Below, piece by piece: positions 49,203 to 60,352 of a stretch of DNA of 64,000 nucleotides (positions within the stretch are counted from its first letter, which is position 1; every line of letters starts with the position of its first letter). Origin of the DNA: Acanthosoma haemorrhoidale. Its lineage: Eukaryota > Arthropoda > Insecta > Hemiptera > Acanthosomatidae. A model generated the notes under the pieces. That model ran no database searches and was not told the origin of the DNA. It saw only the letters and a program-made list of their open reading frames with translations. A program made the position numbers and the translations under genes. Location of the stretch: contig OV884015.1 of the NCBI GenBank assembly GCA_930367205.1, positions 84,186,841-84,250,840 on the forward strand, written 5' to 3'.

Positions 49203-49613
49203 TTAGAGGCTTGTTGTTGGCGGGCCTAGTGCCGTAATGTCCACCATTTCCTCTGCTTTACTCGATCCTGTGAGTTGCCATCGTGCCGGTAGTGTGAGTT
49301 GCCACTTGATGTGTCTTCTTTTGATGACGTCGATGATGGTGGGGAGCTCGAACTTTTCGTGCATGTCGGAAGCCTTCATTTCACGAAAGGGGGTATGCCA
49401 GAGTGCCGTTCGCAGGATCTTGTTCTGGAAGCTCTGGAGTCGAGTTATGGTGCTGGCATTTAGGAATCTAAAGAGTGGTGTCACAAACAGTAGAGCTGGC
49501 CTCAGGACGCTCTTGTATATTAAGAGTTTCAGTGGAAGGGATATGGCCTGGCTTGTGATGAGATGCTGAAGAGAGTAGTAAGTTCTTCGTACTCGTTTCA
49601 ATTTCTTCTGCAA
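49203..49613 (-). pseudogene. C-terminal part of the lineage B LINE polyprotein
   Basis: A 136-codon frame reads KKLKRVRRTYYSLQHLIT, LKLLIYKSVLRPALLF and RLQSFQNKILRTALWHTPF, the thumb and distal region of Jockey-type proteins. It ends with a stop 5' of a 200-bp UTR. The same region is readable at 30334-30605. Confidence 0.82.
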
Positions 49614-50217
49614 ATGTGTGCCGAACTGTCATGTGTCTACCTAGGTTGATGCCTAGGTAGCAGATGCTGTTGGTAAGTTTGCATTGAGTCCCGTCTATGG
49701 TGAAGCTGGGTGGACGCTCTCTTTTCCCATGCTGGAAAGAGAAGATGATACCCTGAGTCTTGGCTGGGTTCACTTGAATGTGGACAGCTCGCAGCATGTC
49801 GGCGATTAATTGACTGGCACCCTCTGCAGCCTTTAGAGCTTTCGTTGGGTTGAGGCTGGTGCTGTAGACCCCTATATCGTCCGCATATGCCGCTACCTCA
49901 CAATTGGAGTATGATGCTCCGACTATGTGCGCGGTGTATATGTTGAAGAGAAAGGGTCCCAGCACCGACCCTTGGGTAACTCCGACAACGAAATCTCTTC
50001 TGGTGGTTAATACGGCTCCTATTCGCATAGAAAATGTTCTGCCTGCTAGGTAGGAGGACATGATGTTCTGGGGTTGCGCAGGAAAGTCGTGCTCGTTCAG
50101 GCGTCGCAGGAGTGTACGATGATCTACGGAGTCAAATGCCTTCGTGGAGTCAAGGGAGATCATCGCAGTGACTCTGTTGTGGCGAATGTTCGTTGCAAAG
50201 TGCCACTGCAGTTTCAC
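49468..50217 (-). pseudogene. Reverse transcriptase core of the lineage B LINE
   Basis: A 249-codon frame covers the RT palm. SLDSTKAFDSVDH carries the first catalytic Asp near residues 22-32, GVTQGSVLGPFLFNIY sits near 79-94, and AAYADDIGVYS holds the catalytic DD pair near 108-118. The VNPAKTQ motif and the CYLGI box follow. After about residue 210 the frame diverges from the family; the correct continuation lies in another frame (49203-49613), so a frameshift lies around 49600. RT in this clade copies element RNA at the nicked target. Confidence 0.88.
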
Positions 50218-50471
50218 TAGATTGCAGTCAGAGCTGAGTCCTTTGGTGAAGCCGGTCTGTTGAGGTGGTATGATGTTTTGGCGCAGTGTCTGGTGTGATG
50301 TTCATAGAGAATCCTCTCGTAGATTTTTGACAATTGGGTCAGCAGACTGATGGGCCTGTAGTGAGCTGGCTCATACCCATTCTTGGCCGGTTTCAACAGT
50401 GGGACGACAACGGCATGCTTCCACGTCTGGGGAAAATAGTGTAGTCTCATTGAGGAGTTTAGGATGTTCAC
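50217..50471 (-). pseudogene. RT N-terminal part of the lineage B LINE (fingers)
   Basis: The frame encodes NILNSSMRLHYFPQTWKHAV, PLLKPAKNG and HYRPISLLTQLSKIYERIL, the conserved RT motifs 1-2 of Jockey-type LINEs. It ends at a frameshift just before the next RT block, where a QTGFTKG-type motif would be expected (about 50250). Confidence 0.85.
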
Positions 50472-50728
50472 TATGTGGGATATCCCCTTCCTTCCCCCCC
50501 CCTTCCTTCCCCCCCCTTCCTTCCTATAGTGGAATATCCCTTCCTTATCTCCCTTCGGGAGCTACCCTTCCGTAGTAGCTTTTTGAAAAGGATGTTTTGG
50601 ATGTGGTCGTCCCCTGGTGCTCTGTTGCCTCTGGTGCGACGAATGATTGCTGCAACCTGGTGGTAGGAGGTATATATATGCATCCAGCATATAGCTGTCC
50701 TTCCCTCTAGTTTTTTTTTTAATTCCAT
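50471..50728 (-). pseudogene. RT start region of the lineage B LINE with a simple-repeat interruption
   Basis: The frame holds IIRRTRGNRAPGDDHIQNIL, the motif before RT block 1 of Jockey-type LINEs. It then runs into Gly/Arg/Glu codons made by a GGAAGG-rich tract. The tract and a second copy of the GGATAT(T/C)CCACTATAG stretch interrupt the link to the next RT piece. Confidence 0.7.
50473..50546. repeat. CCTTCC/C-run simple repeat with flanking duplication inside the LINE
   Basis: Two CCTTCCTTCCCCCCCC-type units are flanked by GTGGGATATCCCCTTCC and GTGGAATATCCCTTCC. The second copy fits the RT reading frame, so the rest looks like a local duplication that expanded. Confidence 0.75.
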
Positions 50729-50750
50729 CCCTCTTCCTAATGAATGTTAA

Positions 50751-51353
50751 ATTTAAGCCACTCTGGACATACGGATAGCATAAAAGCAGAACATCAAGCG
50801 TATCCATCAAAGACCATGAGAACAATAGTTAATCCCCTTCATAACGATCTTAATATACCCTATATTCTTGAACTCATCCCTTCCAAGCTCATGAAATTCC
50901 ATCGAAACCTATACAAACAACCTAATCCCCGTGCACTGTCATTACACTGCGTCACACATCCCTATAATCCTTCTCGGATACTACAGCGGCAGTGACCTCG
51001 TGACTTGCTATAAATACGTTTCAGCGGGAGTCCTGGGAAGGGTCAGTTTCTCCGATCAAGTCCTGAGCGTCTGCGGCTCTCGCACTCTTGGTCAGCCTCC
51101 ATTGACTCGTAACCGGTGACATGAATGATATAAGAGCGTGGGAAACTTCCTTAGACTCCGCTTTCTCCTTCGCATGCGAGGAAGGTGACAACCATGTGGA
51201 TTTCGGATGTCTTTGGGCTGTTTTTACACACTGTATGAATGAGTGAGTGAATTAAGAATTGTAAATATGCTTTGAATGAGAACATTGATAACAATTACTT
51301 ATTGCCCAATATACAGATTGTACTTTTATTGCAATAAAGATTTTGAAAAAAAA
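50751..51353 (+). mobile_element. Lineage A LINE, 3' end with C-terminal RT remnant
   Basis: The 5'-truncated copy begins with the LWTYG-type C-terminal RT segment. It reads LHNDLNIPYILELIPSK at about 50830-50885, the same peptide as in the copy at 20690. A short deletion has removed part of the segment between the two motifs. A full 3' UTR follows and ends at GCAATAAAGATTTTGAAAA. It directly abuts the 5' end of the minus-strand lineage B element. Confidence 0.8.
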
Positions 51354-51359
51354 TTATAT

Positions 51360-52155
51360 TTATACGCCTCGTTAATCCCTTCTACTTGTCATTATAGTTC
51401 CATTATGTTCGAAAACTGAATGACCTTATAACACTGGCACAAGTACCGGTTAGGTAATTTATTCGACTTAACATCAATATATCATAAAAGCACTTATAAT
51501 TCTGAACATTTGTTGCCTCATTCAAAGACAATAATCTGGCTGTAATTGTCTGTGGAGACAATTCAGTCAATTCCAATATTAACTACTTAGTTATTACAAT
51601 TGGTCTAACGAGGGGCTGTATTCCGACACAAAGACGTGTTTGTACAGGACTAGCTGACTGCTAATATTCTATTAATACCAGTTAGAATAGCAAGTCTGTT
51701 CCACTTTTGATATGACACAACAGAACCAACTGAAACAATCTGCTTTTGTACTTTGAAACGTAGTTAATCTAACAACTGTAGATACCTCTATCTATGCAGT
51801 ATACGTCTAACGGAATTAATCATGTGCTCACTATCTCGTCGCAAGTAAATATTTGCCAAAGCCTGGTTTGTATGTACTTATGCATCGTTTGAGCCGAATA
51901 CAATAAGTATTTTTTTGTTCACTATTTTAGATATTTACAATTTATTTATATTTGTTGAAAAATTGGTTTTCAGGCTGAGATGGTTCAGGAAACCATCGAG
52001 TCTTTAAAAAGAAATATTAATGAGCCATTAATAAGTATTCGGTTTATCCTCCACGACACTGTTCCTGTCATGCGACTTACGATATAAAATGCAATAATTT
52101 CGTCAAATTTCCATGCGGATTGTAAATTACATTTAAAACCACATTTTAAGTCCTT
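51360..52155. other. AT-rich intronic DNA
   Basis: An acceptor-like GGTTTTCAG at 51974 is followed by an open stretch of 37 codons but no donor. Otherwise nothing recognised. Confidence 0.45.
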
Positions 52156-52159
52156 TGAC

Positions 52160-52446
52160 TTTTTTTTTTCTTAGCTCTCTAATTATAAGATTAAGGGTGA
52201 GGGAAAAATAAAGGAATATTTGGGTTGAGCGGATCCTTGTACTAGGAGTACCTGCTTGAAGGTGGTTTGAGGGAATTAAGGAGTGTTGGAATCCTCGGTG
52301 GAGGTTGATTGTCACGGTACAGTGGTGAGTGTCCACTGGTGGCTGGGCCTAGAGTCCCTCTAGGCATGTAGTACAGTCTTATTTAGTTGGATAGCAGTGA
52401 TGGGTGCCCGTTATGGGGCTTGTTGTTGGTGGACCAAGCGCCGTGA
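52160..52446 (-). mobile_element. Lineage B LINE 3' tail, 5'-truncated
   Basis: The plus-strand text after a T run (TTAGCTCTCTAATTATAAG, GGATCCTTGTACTAGGAG, CTGGGCCTAGAGTC) matches 48995-49240 across the 3' UTR. Read on the minus strand it is the last 280 bp plus a short poly-A. Confidence 0.8.
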
Positions 52447-52449
52447 CTC

Positions 52450-53225
52450 ATTTACTTGATAAAACATATAGTGCTAAAAATTTAACAATATCATGTTTAT
52501 CTTCTGTTACTTCACCTGGGTTTTAATTATTTTTAAATTACTGTGTCTGAACAAATTAAAAAGTACAAAATTAAATGGATTTTACATATTATGAAAAATT
52601 AAACAACCTGGTGAGTCTAATGACTCTTGGTTCTACTAATTTATTCACAAGAAAAAAAAATTAAGTGGGCCTCTCAAGCATCAGACTTCCTTAAAAATTT
52701 CATTCCATTGAATTAGCTTATTCAACATAAATAAATTTGAAAATGTCAAAGGAGTCTGAATATTTTCCAAAATTGCAGAAACTTCAGGCCATTTACTCTT
52801 CCCCCTCTATCTTTCCCGACTGGAACTTCACTGGAATCCTTCCAATTTAATTGAAAGGTCTTCTTAAGATAATATTTAGACCGTTTAAATTCATTGGTAT
52901 AACTTTATTAGTGTAGCATAACTTCCACTGTAATTTGTTGAATGTGCAAAAAGTTTCGAATTTGAGTGTTAGTGGCTTCTTTTGAAGACTTGATTAAATT
53001 TTTATTTACGTTTATTTAAACAATTACAATTTTCCTATCATGTCTCGCTCAAGATAGGAACACTTGCAAGGCCTCCTGCATCGCAGTGGCACAAGGTTGC
53101 AACATACTACCATCACTAACTAAAATTATGTTCTATGATTTATTGCGTGTTGTGGGTTAAGATAGTGAGAAAATAATGAGAAATTGCGTCACACTTCTTA
53201 CTCAAGTAGTATATTTTTATCATTT
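52450..53225. other. AT-rich intronic DNA
   Basis: Nothing recognised. Confidence 0.5.
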
Positions 53226-53228
53226 TGA

Positions 53229-53285
53229 GCACTTGATAATGGCAGCGCAGATACCGAAAGCGCTAGTGAAATAAAAACTTGTGGG
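53229..53285 (+). mobile_element. Penelope-like 3'-end fragment (tentative)
   Basis: CTTGATAATGGCAGCGCAG followed by ACCGAAAGCGCTAGTGAAAT and an A-rich end resembles the (C)TGA.GATG...CGAAA.CG..AATAAAA ending of Penelope-like elements. Confidence 0.3.
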
Positions 53286-54139
53286 AAGTCTGTGATTATT
53301 AATTATTTTGATTTAATTGAAAACTTGAATTAATCACTTCCATGCCTTTCCATGTTTTGCTTTTTCTAATATTTCTGCACTACTACCGGAGCACATCCAT
53401 GTATTTTCAACCTGCTCCATCGTACAGATATTACACGCTACATCGTTACATTTTTCTGTTTACATTCCAGTTATATATGTTTAGTACATAACTTTAGATA
53501 AACTAGGCTACACATTATATAGCTAATAAACGTTTTGGCGAATCATTCATCCTTCTGTATTTCATAGTTATCACGGATATTGGCTTTGGTTGATGACAGA
53601 AAGATATATTTTCATTAAATTTATTTATTATTTATTAACTCTAGATTTTTACATACTTATTGGAAAATGACGTCAAGTCATTAATTGAGATGAAAATAAG
53701 TTGCGAGACGTTTAAGACATCGTGGGGCACAATGCTCAGTCTATCATTTTTGATGTATATTGGCACAGAATTCAATTCAAAATTCTCAGCTAACTACGAA
53801 ATAATGAAGGATTAATGACTTTGACTTTATCCAAAAGTTTATTAGGTATAAAATGTTGGCACTAACCCATATATGTTTTAAACCTCCATCGATTCATTAA
53901 ACCCTTCGGACATCCAACTCCAGTCCATCTCGTGTCTGGACACGATACAGGTATAGTAGAATCGTGGTCATAAATATTTTATCAACTCTTTATCGACCAA
54001 AGCCAGTACCCTAACGAATATTATCTATTGAAATACAAATTCGTGGATTCCTATTAACTCACGGGTCATTAAAATGAATAGGTAAACGTTAATATTGCAA
54101 AAAAATATTTAATTTTTGTCTAAAATGCCGGACACAATG

Positions 54140-54321
54140 ACTGGTTGATGCAACAAGTGTGAGATGCAGCCGAGAGGCGAACAGGTGGGAGATGGGGGGG
54201 GGGGTGTAGTCGGCATCGGTGGAGGGGGTGCCTTCTCCGCCGCCGGCCAGTTCTGTCTCGTCAGTGTGTGAGTGTGGTCTGTAGTCATCGACTTCTTCTG
54301 GAGGTGGTCGATTATGGAGTA
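54140..54321 (+). promoter_or_regulatory. GC/CpG-rich putative promoter and 5' UTR
   Basis: About 180 bp of GC-rich sequence sits abruptly in AT-rich surroundings, directly upstream of the candidate first exon. It holds an 11-12 nt G run near 54195, several CpGs (GCCGCCGGCC around 54240) and an initiator-like TCAGTG at 54261-54266. No TATA box is evident, and no good DPE lies at the standard distance. The promoter role is inferred from composition and position. Confidence 0.35.
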
Positions 54322-54454
54322 ATGAAGACCCGAAGGTACACCCCGTACCCTCTGCCGACCTACGCAGCAGGTCTTGGCTACTATCTCAGCGCATCCACTG
54401 TCCCGGAATCCGCTGCTGTTGGCCCGTCAGTCTGTCAGCAACAATTGGCCTCAG
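54322..54454 (+). CDS. Candidate first coding exon, possibly an alternative start of the CELF gene
   Basis: A start codon at 54322 (GTAATGAAG) opens 44 codons of GC-rich sequence rich in Tyr, Pro, Ala, Ser and Gln (begins MKTRRYTPYPLPTYAAG, ends CQQQLAS). It ends at a plausible donor, CTCAG|GTAATA. Base composition differs sharply from the flanks and returns to AT-rich just past the donor, as expected at an exon edge. The reading frame runs on 65 codons past the donor, but this part looks like intron. The exon ends in phase 1, the same as the CELF exon at 29010-29058, so joining it to the next CELF exon would keep frame and give a protein lacking RRM1. I do not recognise the peptide. It could instead be the first exon of an unrelated gene nested in the intron, or a chance frame in a CpG-rich patch. 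Confidence 0.45.
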
Positions 54455-55181
54455 GTAATAACCGTTTATACAGAAATGTCAAAAAAATAGTTTTTGTAAC
54501 ATATAAAGTATCGACTGATTGTTATCCACAATTAATGTTTTTCTTAAATACATATGTAAACGAAGTATATGTCTTTGAAAGTGCAGAATCATTATCTAGC
54601 GGCATGAGTTTCTTAAATACTTTATGTGAAAAAATTACTCAATATTTTTGACAAAGTAAACCAAATCTTATTTGTTTAAACATCAGTTATTGAAAATCGC
54701 CATTTAACCGTATTCTGATGTCCCTTAAACCGTGAGACAAAATTCAAATTTGAATCTTTAATAGCTTTTGCATATTTCCCAGTATTGTCCTCTAACCAAA
54801 ATCCAATCGGCATGTTTCGAGCTGCTTGGATTATTCCATTTAAATCTCAGATTGATGTAATCATTTATTGTAGATCATACATAGAGGCAGACATGGGCAA
54901 AAAGCGTTACATGCGTTACTTTTTTCATAAATAAAGGATCAAAGGTCATCCTTCGATTATATCTAATTTATCACTATTATTTTTCAAACAAAATTTATTA
55001 TTACTTATAATGTTTATATATTTACTATCGATATTCGTTGCAAAATGTCGTATCTCTTGGTAAAACATGAATTGCACGAAAATCTTCCAACACGATATCG
55101 CCTCCGTTATTTATGAGATTGTTATAATTATAATGCTCCGGAGTCCCGACTAATATAATAGGATAATTTATATTTGTTTTC

Positions 55182-55310
55182 GAATATTAATAATTAATAG
55201 ACAAAGAATAAATTATAGTCAAGATTTCGAACCTGGGATCTGCCTGTCTAGTCGGGGCTCTTAATTTCCTCCAGGGACGACCTCCCTAATATGAATTCCC
55301 TTTGCCCCAA
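55182..55310 (-). mobile_element. tRNA-derived SINE (same tail family)
   Basis: On the minus strand GACTAGACAGGCAGATCCC and CCCAGGTTCGAAATC (a good B box) are followed by TTCTTTGTCTATTAATTATT. Order and tail match the copies at 9030 and 9415. Confidence 0.55.
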
Positions 55311-55314
55311 CACA

Positions 55315-58300
55315 AGCAAACACTCTATTTTTCACTATTTATTTTTTTAGGACTTCAAATCTAATATAAATAAATTGAATATATTTGTATAAGTTTATGT
55401 TTCTGGTTTGAAAAACTAACACTAGTCAAATATACACATATATCCTTTAGATGGCATGTTTTATGTTCGTCAAAACATAATTAATTAATAGGTTGAATGC
55501 ATAGTCATGAAATAACCTTCTTATCCACATTAGTATTTTTCGAATACTGTTTCTGCATAGCACTTGGGAGGTCTTCGTGTTTATTCATGTTTTGAATAGA
55601 AAAGATGTGAATATTTTAAAAGTTACCGATTACAATTGTATAACTAATTTAGCATCAAGTTAGACATAATAGAATTGTAAATATAAATAATAATTATTTC
55701 GTTTTTCAAATTATATTTATATATCGGTGCCGGGTACAACTAAATTGGCCAGAGACATTATGTCCAATCTATAAAATGATTGTTTTCTAAATAATGTTAC
55801 GCTGACTCTATAAACAATTAGTTTGTTACTTGTTTATATCGCTTACTTTTCTAATCGAGACCCTCCTACTTCTCACTTACAATAATGGCAATAAAAATCA
55901 TAACGCTTTAGATTATGTTGCAAGTATTATTAACTTCTAATGATTTAACGTTTTCAATTTCAACTTTCAGATTTATATAAGTTTCACATACTATACTGAA
56001 CCAAAGTAATAAATACAAATATTATTTTTTTTATGTAAGCTTACTGAATAGGCATCAAATTATTTGCAATGTCTTTATTAAAGGAACGCAATAGTTTGTG
56101 ATTGTATTGTGTTCTTAGTGAATTCTCAACCAAATTCATTTTTTATTTTAAAAATGTCAAGCATTGTCTAAAATATGGCTTTAATTTAATTCCTATAAGA
56201 ATAAATACAACAATCCATAGTTCAAAGGATTCCCTTGTTATACTCACAGACAACAACAATGAGGTCTGATATGGTATTAGGTACGTACCTTTGAAATCGT
56301 TGGAGAGATAACGAACCGACACAGTGCTTTTCTAGGTATTAGAACACGGCCTTTTATAACAAAATGTACCGTTTGGTTTGTGATTCGAACCTTGGTTATT
56401 CCTACTGTGACATATTTTTCAATTGAAATACCCCGTAAGATAACTTTCTATTACCTATGGTCAAAACCCCACCCAACTGTTTAAAGACTCTGTATAATCA
56501 TGTCTCTTTTTATAAATAATTGTTTAATTTTGAGTAAGTATTTAAGCTTAAAATTGTTTACTGATCCCTCTAAAAGTTATTTAAAGTAAGTATATCTTGA
56601 ACTCCACTTATTTTTAATCGTGATACATAACAATACATAACTAATCTTATGAAATTATATTTATGTGCTATATAGAATCACTAACAAAAATTGTACCAAA
56701 GTAATATTTCTGTTGGTGATTCTGCGGCACCATCTGTGTTGTACTTGAGCTATTTTCATCACTGTTCATAACCTCACAAAAACGAAAAGCGTATTTCGCC
56801 TATTTTTTTTGGGAGAAGTGGGAGTGTCGTATTAAATTATTTTAAATATGAAATAACACTACATCTCTGAAATTTAACTCTTAAGGACTTGTTCATAATG
56901 AGTGAGAGTCTATCATTAGTTTAATATATGTGTTTAAGGATACAAGAGCTTCGGGATGAATTTTATTTATATACACAATTTATGTTTAATTATTATTTAC
57001 ACTCCTTATATTTAATATCTCAAAAACGTACATAATTATTAATAATATTCTTCAATGTAACTAAGGAAACAGAGACACGCCTAATTTATATTGTGTTATA
57101 ATTAGTTTTTCAAAAGAACAAAAAAAACTACAAGTCTCTCCCATAATATCTGTTTTTATTGTTATAACATCAGGGGTGCCGAGGTTTCGATCATCATCTA
57201 GACTACAATTTAGAAAAATAAATGTTCTAACTTGAATTACTTGAAATTTTCGAAACAGTGACCAGTAGTTTTATTAATATTTACTTAACAATAAACTGAC
57301 AGCCAGGATCATATCGAGTGATGTAGGTAATTTTATGTTCTCTGTCAGACTAGAAGCCTCAGATTAAAGATAAAACCTTTAATTCTGTAAGTGGAATTTT
57401 CTTCGAGCTATTAAAGTTAAATACATTTCTCGAGAAAGGAAAAGTTCGGTGTACTTTGATGGAGTTATTAAGAGACCATTATGTTGACTTTATTCTGATA
57501 AGTCTTAGTGTTCCGACACGCTGTAAAGACACACCATACTCTAAAAGATAAACTGTTGAAGGGAACAATTAGGAAGATTTTTTACCGTGTAACGGTTCAT
57601 GTGAGCCTCGCGTTATCTTGAAAACAAACAGATGACGCAACACACCCAACTGTGCAAATATCTGTACAATTCTGTTTTGTTTTCCCAAGGCGGCCATTGT
57701 CTGTTACGAGGATGTTTTGACACCGAACTGAGCCCCGTTTTTGTTTTTCCCCCGGATGTTGGATTGACTTTTATTTCATCAAAGGATCTCTTTGAGTCAA
57801 TAGTGTACCCTTTTGTTCTCTGTGCTGTGAATATGGCAGTTCTGTTAAAAGCCCGGGCTTTCATTGGAATTTATAAATACTTTCGCTCCATTGTGTTTGT
57901 TTGAAATAGTTGTATATTGTTCATTCTTGGGACATTGGTTCACTGCCCAAAAAAAAGTCGGTGTACAAAGAAATAACGTAGTGGTTACGCTTCGACCGAC
58001 AGATAAGTTACTCTCCCCGCAGTAAAATATTACTCCCTCCTAACATTAAAGTATAGTGCCAACCTTTATGTACTTGAAATCAAGAGTCGATCATCAACTG
58101 TGTTGTGGATTAAAATAATTTTTCATCAACTTAGATCGGGACCTAATACCCGAAGCAGCGAATATTAATGGCTAGCCCCATAAAACTACTAATAAATTAA
58201 AAATGAATTACCTAGCCCAGTGGAAGAGAGAGTTGCACAAATATGACTGGTAAAAATGGTTCAATTGATTTGTAATTTAAAATGTATACTCCTCGATCAT

Positions 58301-60055
58301 GAGTACCACTTTTTGGTCCAATGACAATAACAAGTATGAAAAATTGCCCGATTCGCGAAATTTTTAAGGTTTTTAAGCCCCAGTTGGAAACTATTCAAGA
58401 TTCAAAGAACTTTACTTTTCTATCATTTATATGCTATAAGAAATTATTATTAGTTTTGTAATTTATAAATTAAGATAAAGTAGATTCCATTTTAATGTGA
58501 CCCCTTGAACACGTAAAGCATTATTTTATACAAACTATTACATATAGATAATACAGTGCATGTCACCAGGGTTATGTCAGACTCGACTTAGATAATTCCC
58601 AGTGCAGGTAGTAGAGGTAACCAACATACGAAGAAACCCTTGAAAATATGTATTTTTGTTTATGAATTATAAAAAACACAATTTCTTCATCGAGGGCAAC
58701 ATTTCTGGCAAGGGGAGAGAGGGAAAAAGTTATCGATTTGCTTGCGACATAGTAGTAATAAATTAATTTAAAATAAAATTAATAGATGGCCTAAAGTTTG
58801 TTTATTTGGATCAATGTAACGGTATTAAATAACAACTTTTTCTGTTATAATTTAAAGTAATTATACAAAGATAAATTGAGGAACCCATTTGCTTTGTTAC
58901 AAATGAAAGTAATTAACTCAAAGTACAAAATGTAATTAAAAAAAAAATGCACTCCATACTTTTTTTTCACTAAAGTTATGGTTGTCTTTGTAAATCTTTT
59001 AAACCATTGAGGCTTGTGCATGACACAAAGGGCCGTCGCGGGACGTTAATAATTACCGCCTATAGACCACAGATAAAACTTCACTTCTTAAATATAATTG
59101 CTCCGCCGTCTATTGTTCTATAATAGATAGACTGTTTTCATTACATAGATATAAAGTCTTCGAGTCGATTTATTGGTCACTTCAATTCTCCTTCCATGGG
59201 AAACAATTTCACATTTGCACATTATGACTTGTTCAATTGTGCACATTTTTTTCAAATTCTTCCATGGAAAACAATTGCCTTAATCAGCAATGCCTTCTTT
59301 ATTCCTTCTACTTACTCTACAGTCGCCAAGGCTATCTATGACCATCAAAAGTAAACTCAAAACTAAGCTCTCTTTGTTTATTCCCGTTTTGAGCCTAAAG
59401 AATTTCATTTCAAACCTGTTACTACAAATATACGCCAGAAAAAGCGTTACTTTGTTTTTCGTCTGCTGTTTGTCCGAACTGCAATAGTTTTTGCTAAAAT
59501 GATTTACCTCAGAATCTAATTAAGATTTATTATGAGTTAGTTCTCATTGCTGAGTCATACATTTAAGAAGTAACTTGACAGTTGAAAGTGCTTTGCGAAA
59601 ATATAAAACTTTGTGGAGAGACAAGATGTTTTATTTCTTAAATTAAAATCAACCATAGTTAAAGATAAAACACAAAAAAATTTAGTTAATATTTTAAAAA
59701 CGAACAATGGAGTCCATCTCCTTCCACTTTTATAACATTATTTGTGAATATCTTTACAATGTTGGCAAATTGTATTTTTTTTTTATTACTTTAAAATGTG
59801 ATTTTCAGCTAGCGCCATTTAATAAATATTTAAATAATCTCTCGCGTTAATACCCCCCCCCCCCATTCGCTTATCATTATTTCATTTATATATCATTTAT
59901 AAAAAATAAAATTCAATTCATGATTGAATGAGATAAAATTTTGGCATGTAAATATTTAGAAAAAAAATTAATCATTATATGATGAAGAATTAAAATTGCA
60001 AGCCCACTGATCCTTGAATGAAGAAGTTTTAAAACAATTTTATATTGAATCGGAT
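55315..60055. other. AT-rich intronic DNA
   Basis: A B-box-like AAGGTTCGAATCA on the minus strand near 56385-56397 stands alone. A 13-nt C run lies at 59851. The frames at 57613-57904 on opposite strands lack homology. Confidence 0.45.
57150..57208 (-). mobile_element. Penelope-like 3'-end fragment (tentative)
   Basis: Minus strand: CTAGATGATGATCGAAACC followed by TCGGCACCCCTGATG and AACAATAAAAACAG. It has the GATGATGATCGAAAC signature and A-rich end seen in Penelope-like 3' UTRs. Only about 60 bp are present. Confidence 0.35.
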
Positions 60056-60059
60056 TGGA

Positions 60060-60352
60060 TCACAGTGCTGACATAACTGGCAGAGCGGATTCAATCCTTG
60101 CCTACAAAGGAGAAACTAACCGTTGCTGGATCCAACAGGTTGCAGGTTCGACTAGCTCTGTGTACAGCAAACAATCATCTAGCGTTGTTCGCATGCACTC
60201 CGTTGCATTAACTAGGTAACGCATCATTACCAGCCATGACACACAGCCTGTGTTATCATTGCACTTTTTATTTCCCTGGTCATATTTTCGGTTGATTCCC
60301 TGGCTTGGCTGGGAGACACGAATAACACTGATGACCATATAATAAATAAATA
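60060..60352 (+). mobile_element. tRNA-derived SINE with ATAA tail
   Basis: A-box-like ATAACTGGCAGAGCGG (about 60074) and B-box-like TTGCAGGTTCGACTAGC (about 60133) head a 290-bp unit. It ends in CATATAATAAATAAAT, a typical SINE tail of short A-rich repeats. The middle region is moderately GC-rich. No clear target duplication was found. Confidence 0.5.

Larger units (their letters stand above)
48995..50730 (-). mobile_element. Jockey-like LINE, lineage B, 5'-truncated
   Basis: On the minus strand the element runs from about 50730 to a 3' poly-A (T-run at 48995-49009). Order from its 5' side: an RT start with RGNRAPGDDHIQN (about 50600-50650), a simple-repeat interruption near 50480-50545, then RT with PLLKPAKNG, HYRPISLL, AFDSVDH, GVTQGSVLGP and YADD, a thumb region, then the LLIYKSVLRPALLF segment and a 3' UTR of about 200 bp. 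The frames are broken at about 50470, 50220 and 49600, so it cannot make one protein. It is the best preserved RT in the window. Confidence 0.88.

Noticed and set aside
51974..52085. Possible terminal exon after GGTTTTCAG (reads AEMVQETIESLKRNI)
   Set aside because: It has no donor, no poly-A signal close by and no recognised homology; the open stretch is only 37 codons.
57613..57904. Opposing 83- and 90-codon frames
   Set aside because: No recognised domain, splice context or codon pattern; the longest stop-free stretch is as expected from a GC-richer patch.
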